Source: an uncultured Chthonomonas sp. (lineage in GTDB: Bacteria > Armatimonadota > Chthonomonadetes > Chthonomonadales > CAJBBX01). From it: a stretch of 34,173 bases of DNA. This document shows, one piece after another, positions 19,601 to 25,321 of the stretch; positions within the stretch are counted from its first letter, which is position 1, and each line of letters starts with the position of its first letter. The stretch covers positions 1-34,173 of the forward strand of contig CAJBBX010000026.1 in assembly GCA_903951425.1 (NCBI GenBank), read 5' to 3'. The position numbers and the translations under genes are program-made. Under the pieces are notes generated by a model. It was not told the origin of the DNA. It saw only the letters and a list, made by a program, of their open reading frames with translations, and made no database searches.

Positions 19601-20376
19601 GGGCTTCTGCGCCACTGAGGAGGCCCACGGCCATGGCGGCGCGGCCGGTGCGCGTCTCGGCGGGGCCGGGGCTTGTGTTGGACATGGTGCGGCTGACGCC
19701 CGCCGGAGGGCGCGGCGCGTTCCTCATCGGCGCCTGCGAGGTCACCAACGCCCAGTACGCGGCCTTTGACCCGCGCCACGACAGCCGCCTCGAGACCGGG
19801 GACTTCCTGCAGTTCGCCGAGCGCGAGCGGGGCTACCCGGTGAACGGCCCCGCACAGCCGGTCTGCCGGGTCTCTTGGGACGAGGCGCAGGCCTTCTGCC
19901 GCCGGATCAGCACACGGACCGGCAAGCGGTGGCGGCTCCCCACGCGGTCGGAATGGGAGGCCGCCTGCCTGGCCGGAGCTCGGACGCCCCTGGCCTGGGG
20001 CGCTTCCGACGCCGACTTCGGGCGGCTGGCCAACCTGGCCGACGCCACGCTGGGCCGGGTCGATACCTTCGGCTGGGGCCTCCCGTCGGGCGCAATCTCG
20101 CCCTACCGGCGCGTTGCTGCAGCCGTCGACGACGGCCACCGCGTGACGGCGCCCGTGCGGTCCTACCGGCCCAATGCGTGGGGCCTATACGACATGCATG
20201 GCAACGTGGCCGAGTGGCTGCAGGAGGCGCTGCCCGGCCCCGGTGGAGGGCGGCTCGTGACCGGCGGATCGTGGAGCGACCTGCCCGAGGAGGCCCGCAT
20301 CGGCGCCACACGACGCCACCCCCGGTGGCAACGCGTCTTCGACGTGGGCTTCCGCGTCGTCTGTGAAAACCCCTAG
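16636..20376 (+). CDS. LamG - hydrazine-synthase-alpha-like - dihaem cytochrome c - FGE-sulfatase fusion protein
   Basis: A 1246-residue exported protein. Signal/anchor: residues 1-30 (ACLAALAPLLLLGG). LamG-like lectin domain: about 45-170 (WFVRNGVLGFD, ADGQWRRVGVAY, ATFYIDG, GDLDEVALYSRALSPEE). A helical spacer follows. HZS-alpha-like propeller: about 325-760, with DNYDACYLPDGDVLFTST, DHDWCPTVMADGRILYLRWE (Cys480) and YQFAYHGMGG. Two c-type haem sites: C778-T-G-C-H782 and C828-V-S-C-H832. FGE/SUMF1-like domain: about 1010-1246 (EVTNAQYAAF, RVSWDEAQAFC, WRLPTRSEWEAAC, GLYDMHGNVAEWL, VTGGSWSDLPEEARIG, GFRVVC). The catalytic Cys pair of true formylglycine generators is missing after GGSW, so that domain is probably structural or ligand binding. 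Haem attachment would place the protein outside the cytoplasm. It is 9 bases after the TIM-barrel gene. Confidence 0.88.
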   Translation: MKPSRLGTHRVARAAACLAALAPLLLLGGMSRRQDPPRLPATGQADFSMTALIRTTQGGVIVSRSAQSGPWACGGKAWFVRNGVLGFDTGCIAVVAGRMPVADGQWRRVGVAYSHAASTATFYIDGRLDAQVSLGSNPDVEGDILRLGAAAQGLAGPNGFVGDLDEVALYSRALSPEEMARTDLPQPDALWTLDGSGADVSGKHALQVRGGTFVPGMRGRALHCDGATEAADIDPLDEARARFALVNLGAARLAVADMRKEFGARLPGGDAMAARLAEAERSARSVAARLARGDADLLPEIERLLALQRSALLANPLLDCDKLLLVRRGAGNLGLVQNWESNSSLPRSGFDNEVAILTGLRGEPKLTTLYKPDGGRFVGDLDLHWDARRLLFSMPGEDGRWQVFEKRLDGTPAAQLGLIDQPLVDNYDACYLPDGDVLFTSTAPFVGVPCVTGASHVSNIYRTEKGRIRRLTFEQDHDWCPTVMADGRILYLRWEYTDIPHFASRILFTMNPDGTQQAAHYGSNSYWPNALFYARTIPGNATQFAAIVGGHHDVPRMGELTLFDTALGRHEAAGAVQRIPGRGKSVVPIIRDELVAPSWPKFLHPWPLSARYFLVAAKPTPASSWGIYLADVFDNLTLIAEAPGSALLEPIPVERRPVPPAIPARTRPGAAEADVSITDIYRGPGLAGVPRGTVTQLRLFSYQFAYHGMGGQINRVGLDGPWDVKRILGTVPVAPDGSAHFTVPANTPISMQPLDAEGKALQLMRSWMTAMPGERVHCTGCHEPQNAAGINRPAGRAYQAPDKIRPWYGPARGFSFRREVQPVLDRYCVSCHDGRPGTSAPNLADAPDVSAPGSDAGYRGGSHFPPSYLALRSHVRGHTIESDLHLLTPGEFHADTTRLVRMLQGGHAGVRLSREAWDRIITWIDLNTPAHGSWREIVGDGKVNAQRALRRRMDALYAGADLDPEADADLPRAILDRNSAASALAAPSRASAPLRRPTAMAARPVRVSAGPGLVLDMVRLTPAGGRGAFLIGACEVTNAQYAAFDPRHDSRLETGDFLQFAERERGYPVNGPAQPVCRVSWDEAQAFCRRISTRTGKRWRLPTRSEWEAACLAGARTPLAWGASDADFGRLANLADATLGRVDTFGWGLPSGAISPYRRVAAAVDDGHRVTAPVRSYRPNAWGLYDMHGNVAEWLQEALPGPGGGRLVTGGSWSDLPEEARIGATRRHPRWQRVFDVGFRVVCENP

Positions 20377-20412
20377 CTGCCGCCGATGCGGCGCACACAG
20401 GAGCGATAACCG

Positions 20413-21429
20413 ATGATGACATCACGAGAGCGGGTACTGCGCACGCTGGAGCTTCGATCGCCGGACAGGGCGCCGAGGCAGCTCTGGCTCCTCCCCTGGG
20501 CCGTCGATCACCACCCCGAGGCGCTGGATGCCTTGCGTCGTGACTTCCCCGACGACCTCAGCGGCGTCTCCGGCCACTGGAGCGAGCTGCCCGCTACGTC
20601 AGGCAATCCCTACGAGATCGGCACCTACGTCGACGACTGGGGCAGCATCTTCACGAACATCCAGAAGGGCGTCGTCGGCGAGGTGAAGGACCCGCTCATC
20701 GCCGACTGGCGGACCGACGTGCCCAAGGTGCACATCCCCACCGAGTGGCTGACCGTGGACCGGGACCTGATCAACCGCGACTGCGCCGCCACCACCGCGT
20801 TCACCATGGCCGGCGCATGCCCGAGGCCGTTCGAGCAGCTACAGTTCCTGCGCGGCACCGAAAACCTCTATATCGACCTGATGGAGCGGCCCGCCGAGAT
20901 GGTGGGCTTCCTGGGCGCCATGCACAACTACTACTGCGACCTGCTGGAGGCCTGGGCCGCCACCGACGTGGACGCGCTGATGATGATGGACGACTGGGGC
21001 ACCCAGCGCACGCTCCTGCTGAGCCCGAAGCTCTGGCGCGCCGTCTTCAAGCCGCTCTACCGCGACTACATCGAGATCGCCCACCGGGCTGGCAAGAAGA
21101 TGTTCATGCACTCCGACGGCCACATCCTGAGCGTTATCCCCGACCTGATCGAGTTGGGACTCGACGCGGTGAACTCCCAGGTCTTCTGCATGGGCATCGA
21201 GAACCTGGCGCCCTACGCGGGCAAGATCACCTTCTGGGGCGAGGTCGACCGCCAGCACCTGCTGCCCTCAGCCACCACCATGGAGATCGACGCCGCCGTC
21301 CGCACGGTCCACCAAGCGCTCTGGCGCAACGGAGGCTGCATAGCGCAGTGCGAGTTCGGAGCAGGCGCCCGGCCGGAGAACGTGCGGCAGGTCTTCGACA
21401 CCTGGGACCAGGTAACGATGGAAGTGTGA
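20413..21429 (+). CDS. Uroporphyrinogen decarboxylase-like (UROD/MtaA superfamily) protein, paralog 2
   Basis: A 338-residue UROD-fold protein, distinct from the paralog at 1361-2530. It begins MMTSRERVLRTLELRSPDRAPRQ, the shared superfamily start, and contains ALMMMDDWGTQRTLLLSP, KMFMHSDGHILSVIPDLIELGLDAVNSQ (His233-Ser-Asp-Gly), TFWGEVDRQHLLP and a C-terminal GARPENVRQVF. The His-Ser-Asp-Gly matches the place of the metal-binding His in methylcobamide methyltransferases, while paralog 1 has Asp-Cys-Asp-Gly there, so the two probably handle different substrates. AGGAG lies about 9 bases before ATG 20413; ATG 20416 is an equal possibility. It follows the fusion gene by 36 bases and is probably the last gene of that transcript. 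Substrate unknown. Confidence 0.88.
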   Translation: MMTSRERVLRTLELRSPDRAPRQLWLLPWAVDHHPEALDALRRDFPDDLSGVSGHWSELPATSGNPYEIGTYVDDWGSIFTNIQKGVVGEVKDPLIADWRTDVPKVHIPTEWLTVDRDLINRDCAATTAFTMAGACPRPFEQLQFLRGTENLYIDLMERPAEMVGFLGAMHNYYCDLLEAWAATDVDALMMMDDWGTQRTLLLSPKLWRAVFKPLYRDYIEIAHRAGKKMFMHSDGHILSVIPDLIELGLDAVNSQVFCMGIENLAPYAGKITFWGEVDRQHLLPSATTMEIDAAVRTVHQALWRNGGCIAQCEFGAGARPENVRQVFDTWDQVTMEV

Positions 21430-21437
21430 GAAGGCGC

Positions 21438-21480
21438 TCAAGATGGACACTTTCCCAGGTCAGAGAAGTGTCCATCTTGA
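21438..21480. repeat. Perfect 15-bp inverted repeat (terminator or element end)
   Basis: Arms 21438-21452 (TCAAGATGGACACTT) and 21466-21480 are exact reverse complements around a 13-base loop, starting 9 bases after the UROD-like stop. Its moderate A/T content contrasts with the GC-rich surroundings and with the other hairpins here. It could terminate the upstream operon, or it may be the footprint of a mobile element whose ends carry this sequence. Confidence 0.6.
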
Positions 21481-21685
21481 CCCGCACGGCGCTTGTCTTT
21501 GTCGTCGCCCGGAACGGAGCCAAGGGCCCCGACACCGACGATGCAGTGGCTTGCGGCGGCGACCGGCGCTGAAGCCGGGGTGCTTCGCTTCGATCCTGAG
21601 AAACCAGCGCTCGCGGGCCTCCAGCATGGGGTGATCGGGTCGCGTGGACAACGCGCCAGGACGTCGCCAGCCGCGCATCGGACCG

Positions 21686-21716
21686 AGGGGCCTCTCCCAT
21701 CGCAGGAGAGGCCCCT
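21686..21716. terminator. Perfect 12-bp hairpin between convergent genes
   Basis: Arms 21686-21697 (AGGGGCCTCTCC) and 21705-21716 are exact reverse complements with a 7-base loop. It lies 73 bases beyond the stop of the minus-strand gene and could act in either direction. No T-run is present on either strand. Confidence 0.5.
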
Positions 21717-21788
21717 GTCAGCCCGGTGCGCCGCCCAACATCAGGCGACGGCCAGGCCTGCCGGCCGCCAGGTGACCCGGTCGCGCCC

Positions 21789-22502
21789 TTACCTGGGTCC
21801 CCTCGAAGGCAAGACGTTGATGATCCATGTGTTGTCGTATATGACACCCCATGTGGAGCCGGGGATCAGGTCTGGCGGCAGCACGAACTGCTCGTACAGG
21901 TGGATCACGTGACGGCCAGGGGCGAGCGGGGCCGCGACGAAGCCCACCGTCTGGTAGTAGACGAGCCCGACCGCCCCGTTCGAAGCCGGCTGTGGATACT
22001 CCACCATCGGGTTGTAGAAGCCAGACACATAGTAGTCGCTGAAGTCACGTAGTATCGGCTCTCCGTCAAGGGTCATGACCTCATCGGAGAGGAAGCCCAT
22101 GAAGGTCTCCTTGGGCAGTAGCGGGTCATCGGCGCGGTCCGGCCAGTCCAGGTATCGCTCGCCGCCCACGCAGACGGCAGGCAGCACGAACGGCGTGCCC
22201 GGCCGGAGCGTGACCTCAATCTGCCCCTTCAGGTAGACGGGATCTTCCGGGGTCCAGCCGCCCGATACGTACTCCCCCGCCGGCAGGGGCATGAACACCA
22301 CGGGGCCATCCGCATGCGGCTGGGACGTATCCGGGCTCGTGTAGAACCAGCGCCAGTAGTCGCCCAGCCACTGTGATAGGGTCCGACCGTACGCGCTGGC
22401 GTTTGGCGGCAGGACCTTGTCGCCGCCGGCGCCTTGTGCCTGCATGCTGACCGCCGCGATGGCGAGCAGTGCGGCACCTGCGATCCACTTCCGTCTGCAC
22501 AT
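21789..22502 (-). CDS. Exported protein of unknown function
   Basis: A 237-residue protein with a signal peptide (KWIAGAALLAIAAVSMQAQG). The mature part starts with NASAYGRTLSQWLGDYWRW, which resembles a scattered family of exported proteins of unknown function with a YGkTyseWs-x2-W-x-W type opening. Later segments are beta-rich: VYLKGQIEVTLRPGTPF, GFLSDEVMTLDGEP and APGRHVIHLYEQFVLP. No catalytic motif is seen. I chose ATG 22502 because AGGAG lies about 8 bases upstream; the frame is open from TTG 22523. It is monocistronic, with a good promoter about 250 bases upstream and a hairpin downstream. Confidence 0.8.
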   Translation of the reverse strand: MCRRKWIAGAALLAIAAVSMQAQGAGGDKVLPPNASAYGRTLSQWLGDYWRWFYTSPDTSQPHADGPVVFMPLPAGEYVSGGWTPEDPVYLKGQIEVTLRPGTPFVLPAVCVGGERYLDWPDRADDPLLPKETFMGFLSDEVMTLDGEPILRDFSDYYVSGFYNPMVEYPQPASNGAVGLVYYQTVGFVAAPLAPGRHVIHLYEQFVLPPDLIPGSTWGVIYDNTWIINVLPSRGPR

Positions 22503-23029
22503 CGCTTCGCATCTCCTGATCAAGGGTCATACTGCCGGGACTGCGGCAGCCGTTGGATGGTTGCGGCGGCATCGGAGCGATGTGTGGCGCCTTGCCGTAG
22601 TCCGCCTGCGACATGAACGACGCATCAGGCAGGGCAGGTCGCCCCCAATGCCGCGCGCACGGCCGACGGCCGCCCGGCGGCCACCGACCCTTCTGCTTAC
22701 TGCCATCATCTACAATCAGCTAATGTGTTATCGGCTGTCGCCAGCCTGGAGGCATTCTATAGGGACGCTTCAGTTGGGTCAATGCAACCGAATGGAGTCT
22801 TGCAGGCGCTTTAGAGCCTCCCAATGGCTAACCTAGGTACTTCCGGCCCGATGCGCCAGAGCAGTTTCTGGGCGCACGGGGTGCTCCGCTTGGCGCAACA
22901 CGGCCTCCGCGGGACCGAAGTCCTCGGGCGGGGTGGGAAGCGCTTGGCGGCGGCCTCGGGGGTAGCGGTAGTAGTGGAAGAGGCCGTCGCCGAAGACGCT
23001 CCGGCGGTCAAGGCTGTACCGATCCCAGT
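22503..23029. other. Leader region and unassigned sequence upstream of the exported protein
   Basis: This stretch holds the promoter at 22754-22782 and an apparent leader of roughly 240 bases for the gene ending at 21789. Between 22833 and 23048 the minus strand has an aromatic-rich open frame of 71 codons (containing RAYWDYWDRYSL) that I do not recognise. It adjoins the decayed FGE gene and may be its out-of-frame tail or unrelated debris. Confidence 0.45.
22754..22782 (-). promoter_or_regulatory. Sigma-70-type promoter for the exported protein gene
   Basis: On the minus strand, TTGACC (22782-22777) and TAGAAT (22759-22754) each match the consensus at five of six bases, with an ideal 17-base spacer. 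Transcription would begin near 22747 and read into the gene that starts at 22502. This is the cleanest promoter in the window. Confidence 0.6.
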
Positions 23030-23593
23030 AGTCCCAGTAGGCCCGCACAGGTCCGGCCGCCGCGCTTCCAGCGGCCCGGGGCGCCGCTCTCGTACCAATC
23101 CCCGCACTACTCCCAGACGTTCCCGCTCATCTGCCGCAGGCCCCAGGGGCTGATGCCCTCCGGGTACGACCAGACCGAACAGCTCTCTTTCGAACCCTCG
23201 TTTTTGCTGTTCCTGCACCGCTTGCCGTCTTCCCAGACGTCGCCCCACGGGTAGACGCGGCCGTCCGGGCCCCGGGCGCCCTTCCCCCACTCCAGCTCGC
23301 TCGGCAGTCGCAGGCCGGCCCAGGCGCAGTAGGCGGACGCATCGTCCCAGGTGACGCACACGACGGCGCGGTCCGACTTGGCGGCCGGCGAAAGGCCTTG
23401 CCGGCCCAGACCGGCTTGCCGAAGGTCGCCTGGTCCGGCGGACGGTGGCCTGTTGCGTCGACGAAACGCTTGTACTGCGCGTTCGTCACCGGCGTGACCG
23501 CGATGTAGTAGGCGGGAAGGGTCACAGAAAGCCCTTGCCGTCGCCCGCGAGGAACTCGGCGGGGAACCCTGCGGCAAGGCGAAGGAACGGCAT
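23030..23593 (-). pseudogene. Decayed FGE-sulfatase (SUMF1-domain) gene
   Basis: On the minus strand the pieces of one SUMF1-type protein lie in order but in three different frames. The first is [16 protein letters not shown] (frame from ATG 23593). Next comes [22 protein letters not shown], with the frame change near 23530. Then follows [20 protein letters not shown] with [15 protein letters not shown] and [13 protein letters not shown], after a second change near 23390. The last frame reaches MSGNVWE and then TAG at 23109-23107, where the family has Trp (GNVWEWC, TGG), and continues CGDWYESGAPGRWKRG before it is lost. Two frameshifts plus a nonsense change make this a pseudogene; sequencing error could explain one but hardly all. 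It is abutted upstream by REP-like repeats. A related but intact domain ends the fusion protein at 20376. Confidence 0.85.
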
Positions 23594-23610
23594 AGGTGGT
23601 CGTGACCGGG

Positions 23611-23665
23611 CTCCTTCCCCTTGCGAGGCGTAGCCTCGGAGGGGGAAGGCCGGGATGGGGGTTGC
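23611..23665 (+). repeat. REP-like hairpin, copy 1
   Basis: Arms 23613-23629 and 23633-23649 pair at 16 of 17 positions (one G-T pair, one mismatch) around a GTA loop, followed by a G-rich tail. It matches the second copy, at 23705-23757, in inverted orientation. Confidence 0.65.
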
Positions 23666-23704
23666 CGGAGGGACAGCACATAACGGCAACTCGTGCCAAA
23701 CGGC

Positions 23705-23757
23705 AAGGACCCCTACCCCAACCCTCCCCCTCCCGCTACGCGGAAAGGGGAGGGAGC
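23705..23757 (-). repeat. REP-like hairpin, copy 2 (inverted)
   Basis: Arms 23722-23736 and 23740-23754 pair around a TAC loop with two mismatches. Read on the minus strand it follows the same order as copy 1: a C-rich arm, a GC-GTA-GC centre, a G-rich arm, then a G-rich tail. Together the copies form a head-to-head pair typical of REP/BIME elements. Confidence 0.65.
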
Positions 23758-23998
23758 AGGAGTGTGCCGCTCGACCGGCGACCGCGGGCGAAGGGGGGGC
23801 CCGGAGGCCCGAGCCCCCAAGGGAATACCACAGGGCACAGGGGCCCGAGCCACCGAGAGACTGCCGGACGCGGGTAAACAGCCGGTGACATAGGTAACAC
23901 TCTGACCGGCGAGCCACATCCGAGCGACCGGACGCTGGTCGACGCCGGGAGAGGGAGCACGTCAACGGCGCACGAACGTGCGATGCACCGACGTGGCC

Positions 23999-24079
23999 GT
24001 CCGTGTTGGTCCGTGGTTGTCCGTGCGAGTCCGTGCAGGGCCCTTGCGACGACACGGACGGACACGGACCTTCACGGAC
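23999..24079. repeat. 10-bp-periodic inverted array of GTCCGTG
   Basis: GTCCGTG occurs four times at exactly 10-base steps (23999, 24009, 24019, 24029). Its reverse complement CACGGAC then occurs three times at the same step (24053, 24063, 24073). The array can fold into a long hairpin centred near 24044. It lies 35-115 bases beyond the TlpA-like stop, so it could end that transcript. Confidence 0.75.
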
Positions 24080-24113
24080 GCTACCACCGTGCTGACGGCG
24101 CAGGGCTTCGCGC

Positions 24114-25205
24114 CTAGCGCTTCCACTCCTTCAGCTTGGCCTCGACTTCCTTGGCCATCTCCGGCGGGTAGCTCGCGCCGGGCTTCCTCAGGAGCGCTAC
24201 GGCCAGTGTCTGGGTGCTGATGGCCTGGGCCTTGTTGCCGGACTTGTAGTAGGCGACCGCCAACGTGTCAAGAATCATGGGGTCGGCGTTCTTGCTCGCC
24301 TGGGCGGCGCGCTTGGCTATGGCCAGGGCCAGCGGGTAGTTGCGGGTCTTCAGGGGGCTCTGCTCGTCCACCATGGGCCACGCGAGCTGGTTCAGCATCT
24401 GGGCGTCGGAGCTGAAGATTCCGGTGCTGAGCTGCTTGGCGAAGGCGTACATGGCCTTCTCGTCGGAGCGCATGAGCACCATGAACTTGGTCATGCTCAG
24501 GTTGGCCCGCATGTCCGGGTTCGTAGCGATGATCTTGTCAATGGCCACGACGGCGCCCTTGTAGTCCTGCTTGTTCAGGGCGGCCATCATGGGGGCCATC
24601 ACCTCGCTCTGCTTGCGCTGCTCGGCTTCGCGCTTCTCACGCTCGGCGGCAGCGGTGGCCGGGTTGAACGTTCCGGCCAGCACCTGGTCGAGGACCTTGT
24701 CGAGGCCGTCCATGGGATGGCCGATCCAGGCAATCTTGCCCTTGCCGTCCACGACGAAGGCCGACGGGATGCCGTTCTGGCCCGCGGCGGTCATCCAGGT
24801 CTTGGCCATGGTCTTCTCGGGCCCGTCGACCGCCACGTTGTAGTCCATCTTGTCGCCCATCTCTTTGACGAACTGGTCGACCTTCTCCCTGTAGGCGGTG
24901 TCGGCGTCGTTGGCCTGGCGCTCCCATACGCTGACGCCGACGAAGGTGACCTTGCCCGCCAGCTTCTTGGACATCTCGGTCAGATGCGGGATGCTGGTCT
25001 TGCATGGGCCGCACCAGGTGGCCCAGAACTCGACGACGTAGGTCTTGCCCGCCTCGAACGAGGAGACCTCGGCGCCCTTAGCCCACTTCGCCACCTTGAT
25101 CGGAGGCGCCGGGTCAAGCACCTTGAGAGTAGGCGTCTGAGCCGACGCTGCGACACCTCCGACAACCACCGCAGCCGCCAGGGCCGCGAGCGTACGCACT
25201 CGCAT
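24114..25205 (-). CDS. Exported TlpA-like thioredoxin-fold protein with helical C-terminal extension
   Basis: A 363-residue protein with a signal peptide (RTLAALAAAVVVGGVAASAQ). Residues 40-190 form a TlpA/ResA-type thioredoxin domain: VEFWATWCGPC with Cys65 and Cys68, IPHLTEMSKKL, VTFVGVSVWE, and GIPSAFVVDGKGKIAWIGHP with the cis-Pro loop. The remaining 170 residues are helical and TPR-like (ALNKQDYKGAVVAIDKI, DTLAVAYYKSGNKAQAI), a common partner for this domain in exported disulfide or peroxide-handling proteins. ATG 25205 has AAGGAG 7 bases upstream and starts the signal peptide, whereas the frame is open from further out. It is transcribed divergently from the glycerate kinase gene. A role in extracytoplasmic thiol exchange is likely; the partner is unknown. 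Confidence 0.92.
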   Translation of the reverse strand: MRVRTLAALAAAVVVGGVAASAQTPTLKVLDPAPPIKVAKWAKGAEVSSFEAGKTYVVEFWATWCGPCKTSIPHLTEMSKKLAGKVTFVGVSVWERQANDADTAYREKVDQFVKEMGDKMDYNVAVDGPEKTMAKTWMTAAGQNGIPSAFVVDGKGKIAWIGHPMDGLDKVLDQVLAGTFNPATAAAEREKREAEQRKQSEVMAPMMAALNKQDYKGAVVAIDKIIATNPDMRANLSMTKFMVLMRSDEKAMYAFAKQLSTGIFSSDAQMLNQLAWPMVDEQSPLKTRNYPLALAIAKRAAQASKNADPMILDTLAVAYYKSGNKAQAISTQTLAVALLRKPGASYPPEMAKEVEAKLKEWKR

Positions 25206-25321
25206 TCTGTTCTCCTTGGATCGGTCCGCACTACCGGGCGCGGAGCCCATTGCGTTATACTCCACGCGGCGGCACGGTGTGCCCGGTGAGGGCGCCGACT
25301 GGTCCGTACCGAGGTACCCCA

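Larger units (their letters stand above)
21430..21788. other. Non-coding gap with two strong hairpins
   Basis: I see no credible gene in this 359-base stretch between the UROD-like gene and the convergent minus-strand gene. It contains a perfect 15-bp palindrome (21438-21480) near its start and a perfect 12-bp hairpin (21686-21716) near its end. Short open frames in it have no recognisable motif and no ribosome site. Confidence 0.6.
23594..24113. other. Repeat-rich intergenic region
   Basis: 520 bases with no credible gene between the decayed FGE gene and the TlpA-like gene. It contains two inverted REP-like hairpins, a stretch near 23883-23900 (GTGACATAGGTAACA) of the sort often seen at insertion-sequence edges, and a 10-bp-periodic inverted array close to the TlpA-like stop. 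The composition is locally skewed (long C-runs then G-runs). Confidence 0.6.

Noticed and set aside
16636-20376. Genuine anammox hydrazine synthase
   Set aside because: Beta and gamma subunit genes and multihaem partners are absent, and extra LamG and FGE domains are present; only the alpha-like fold is supported.
16636-20376. Active formylglycine-generating enzyme at the C-terminus
   Set aside because: The two catalytic cysteines expected after GGSW are missing; only the fold is retained.
23999-24079. CRISPR array
   Set aside because: Units are 7 bases at 10-base steps and partly inverted; CRISPR repeats are longer, in one direction and separated by spacers of about 30 bases.
25254-25261. 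GTTATACT as a bidirectional -10 between the TlpA-like and glycerate kinase genes
   Set aside because: A -10-like box can be read on both strands, but neither has a -35 at an acceptable distance, so I did not list a promoter.
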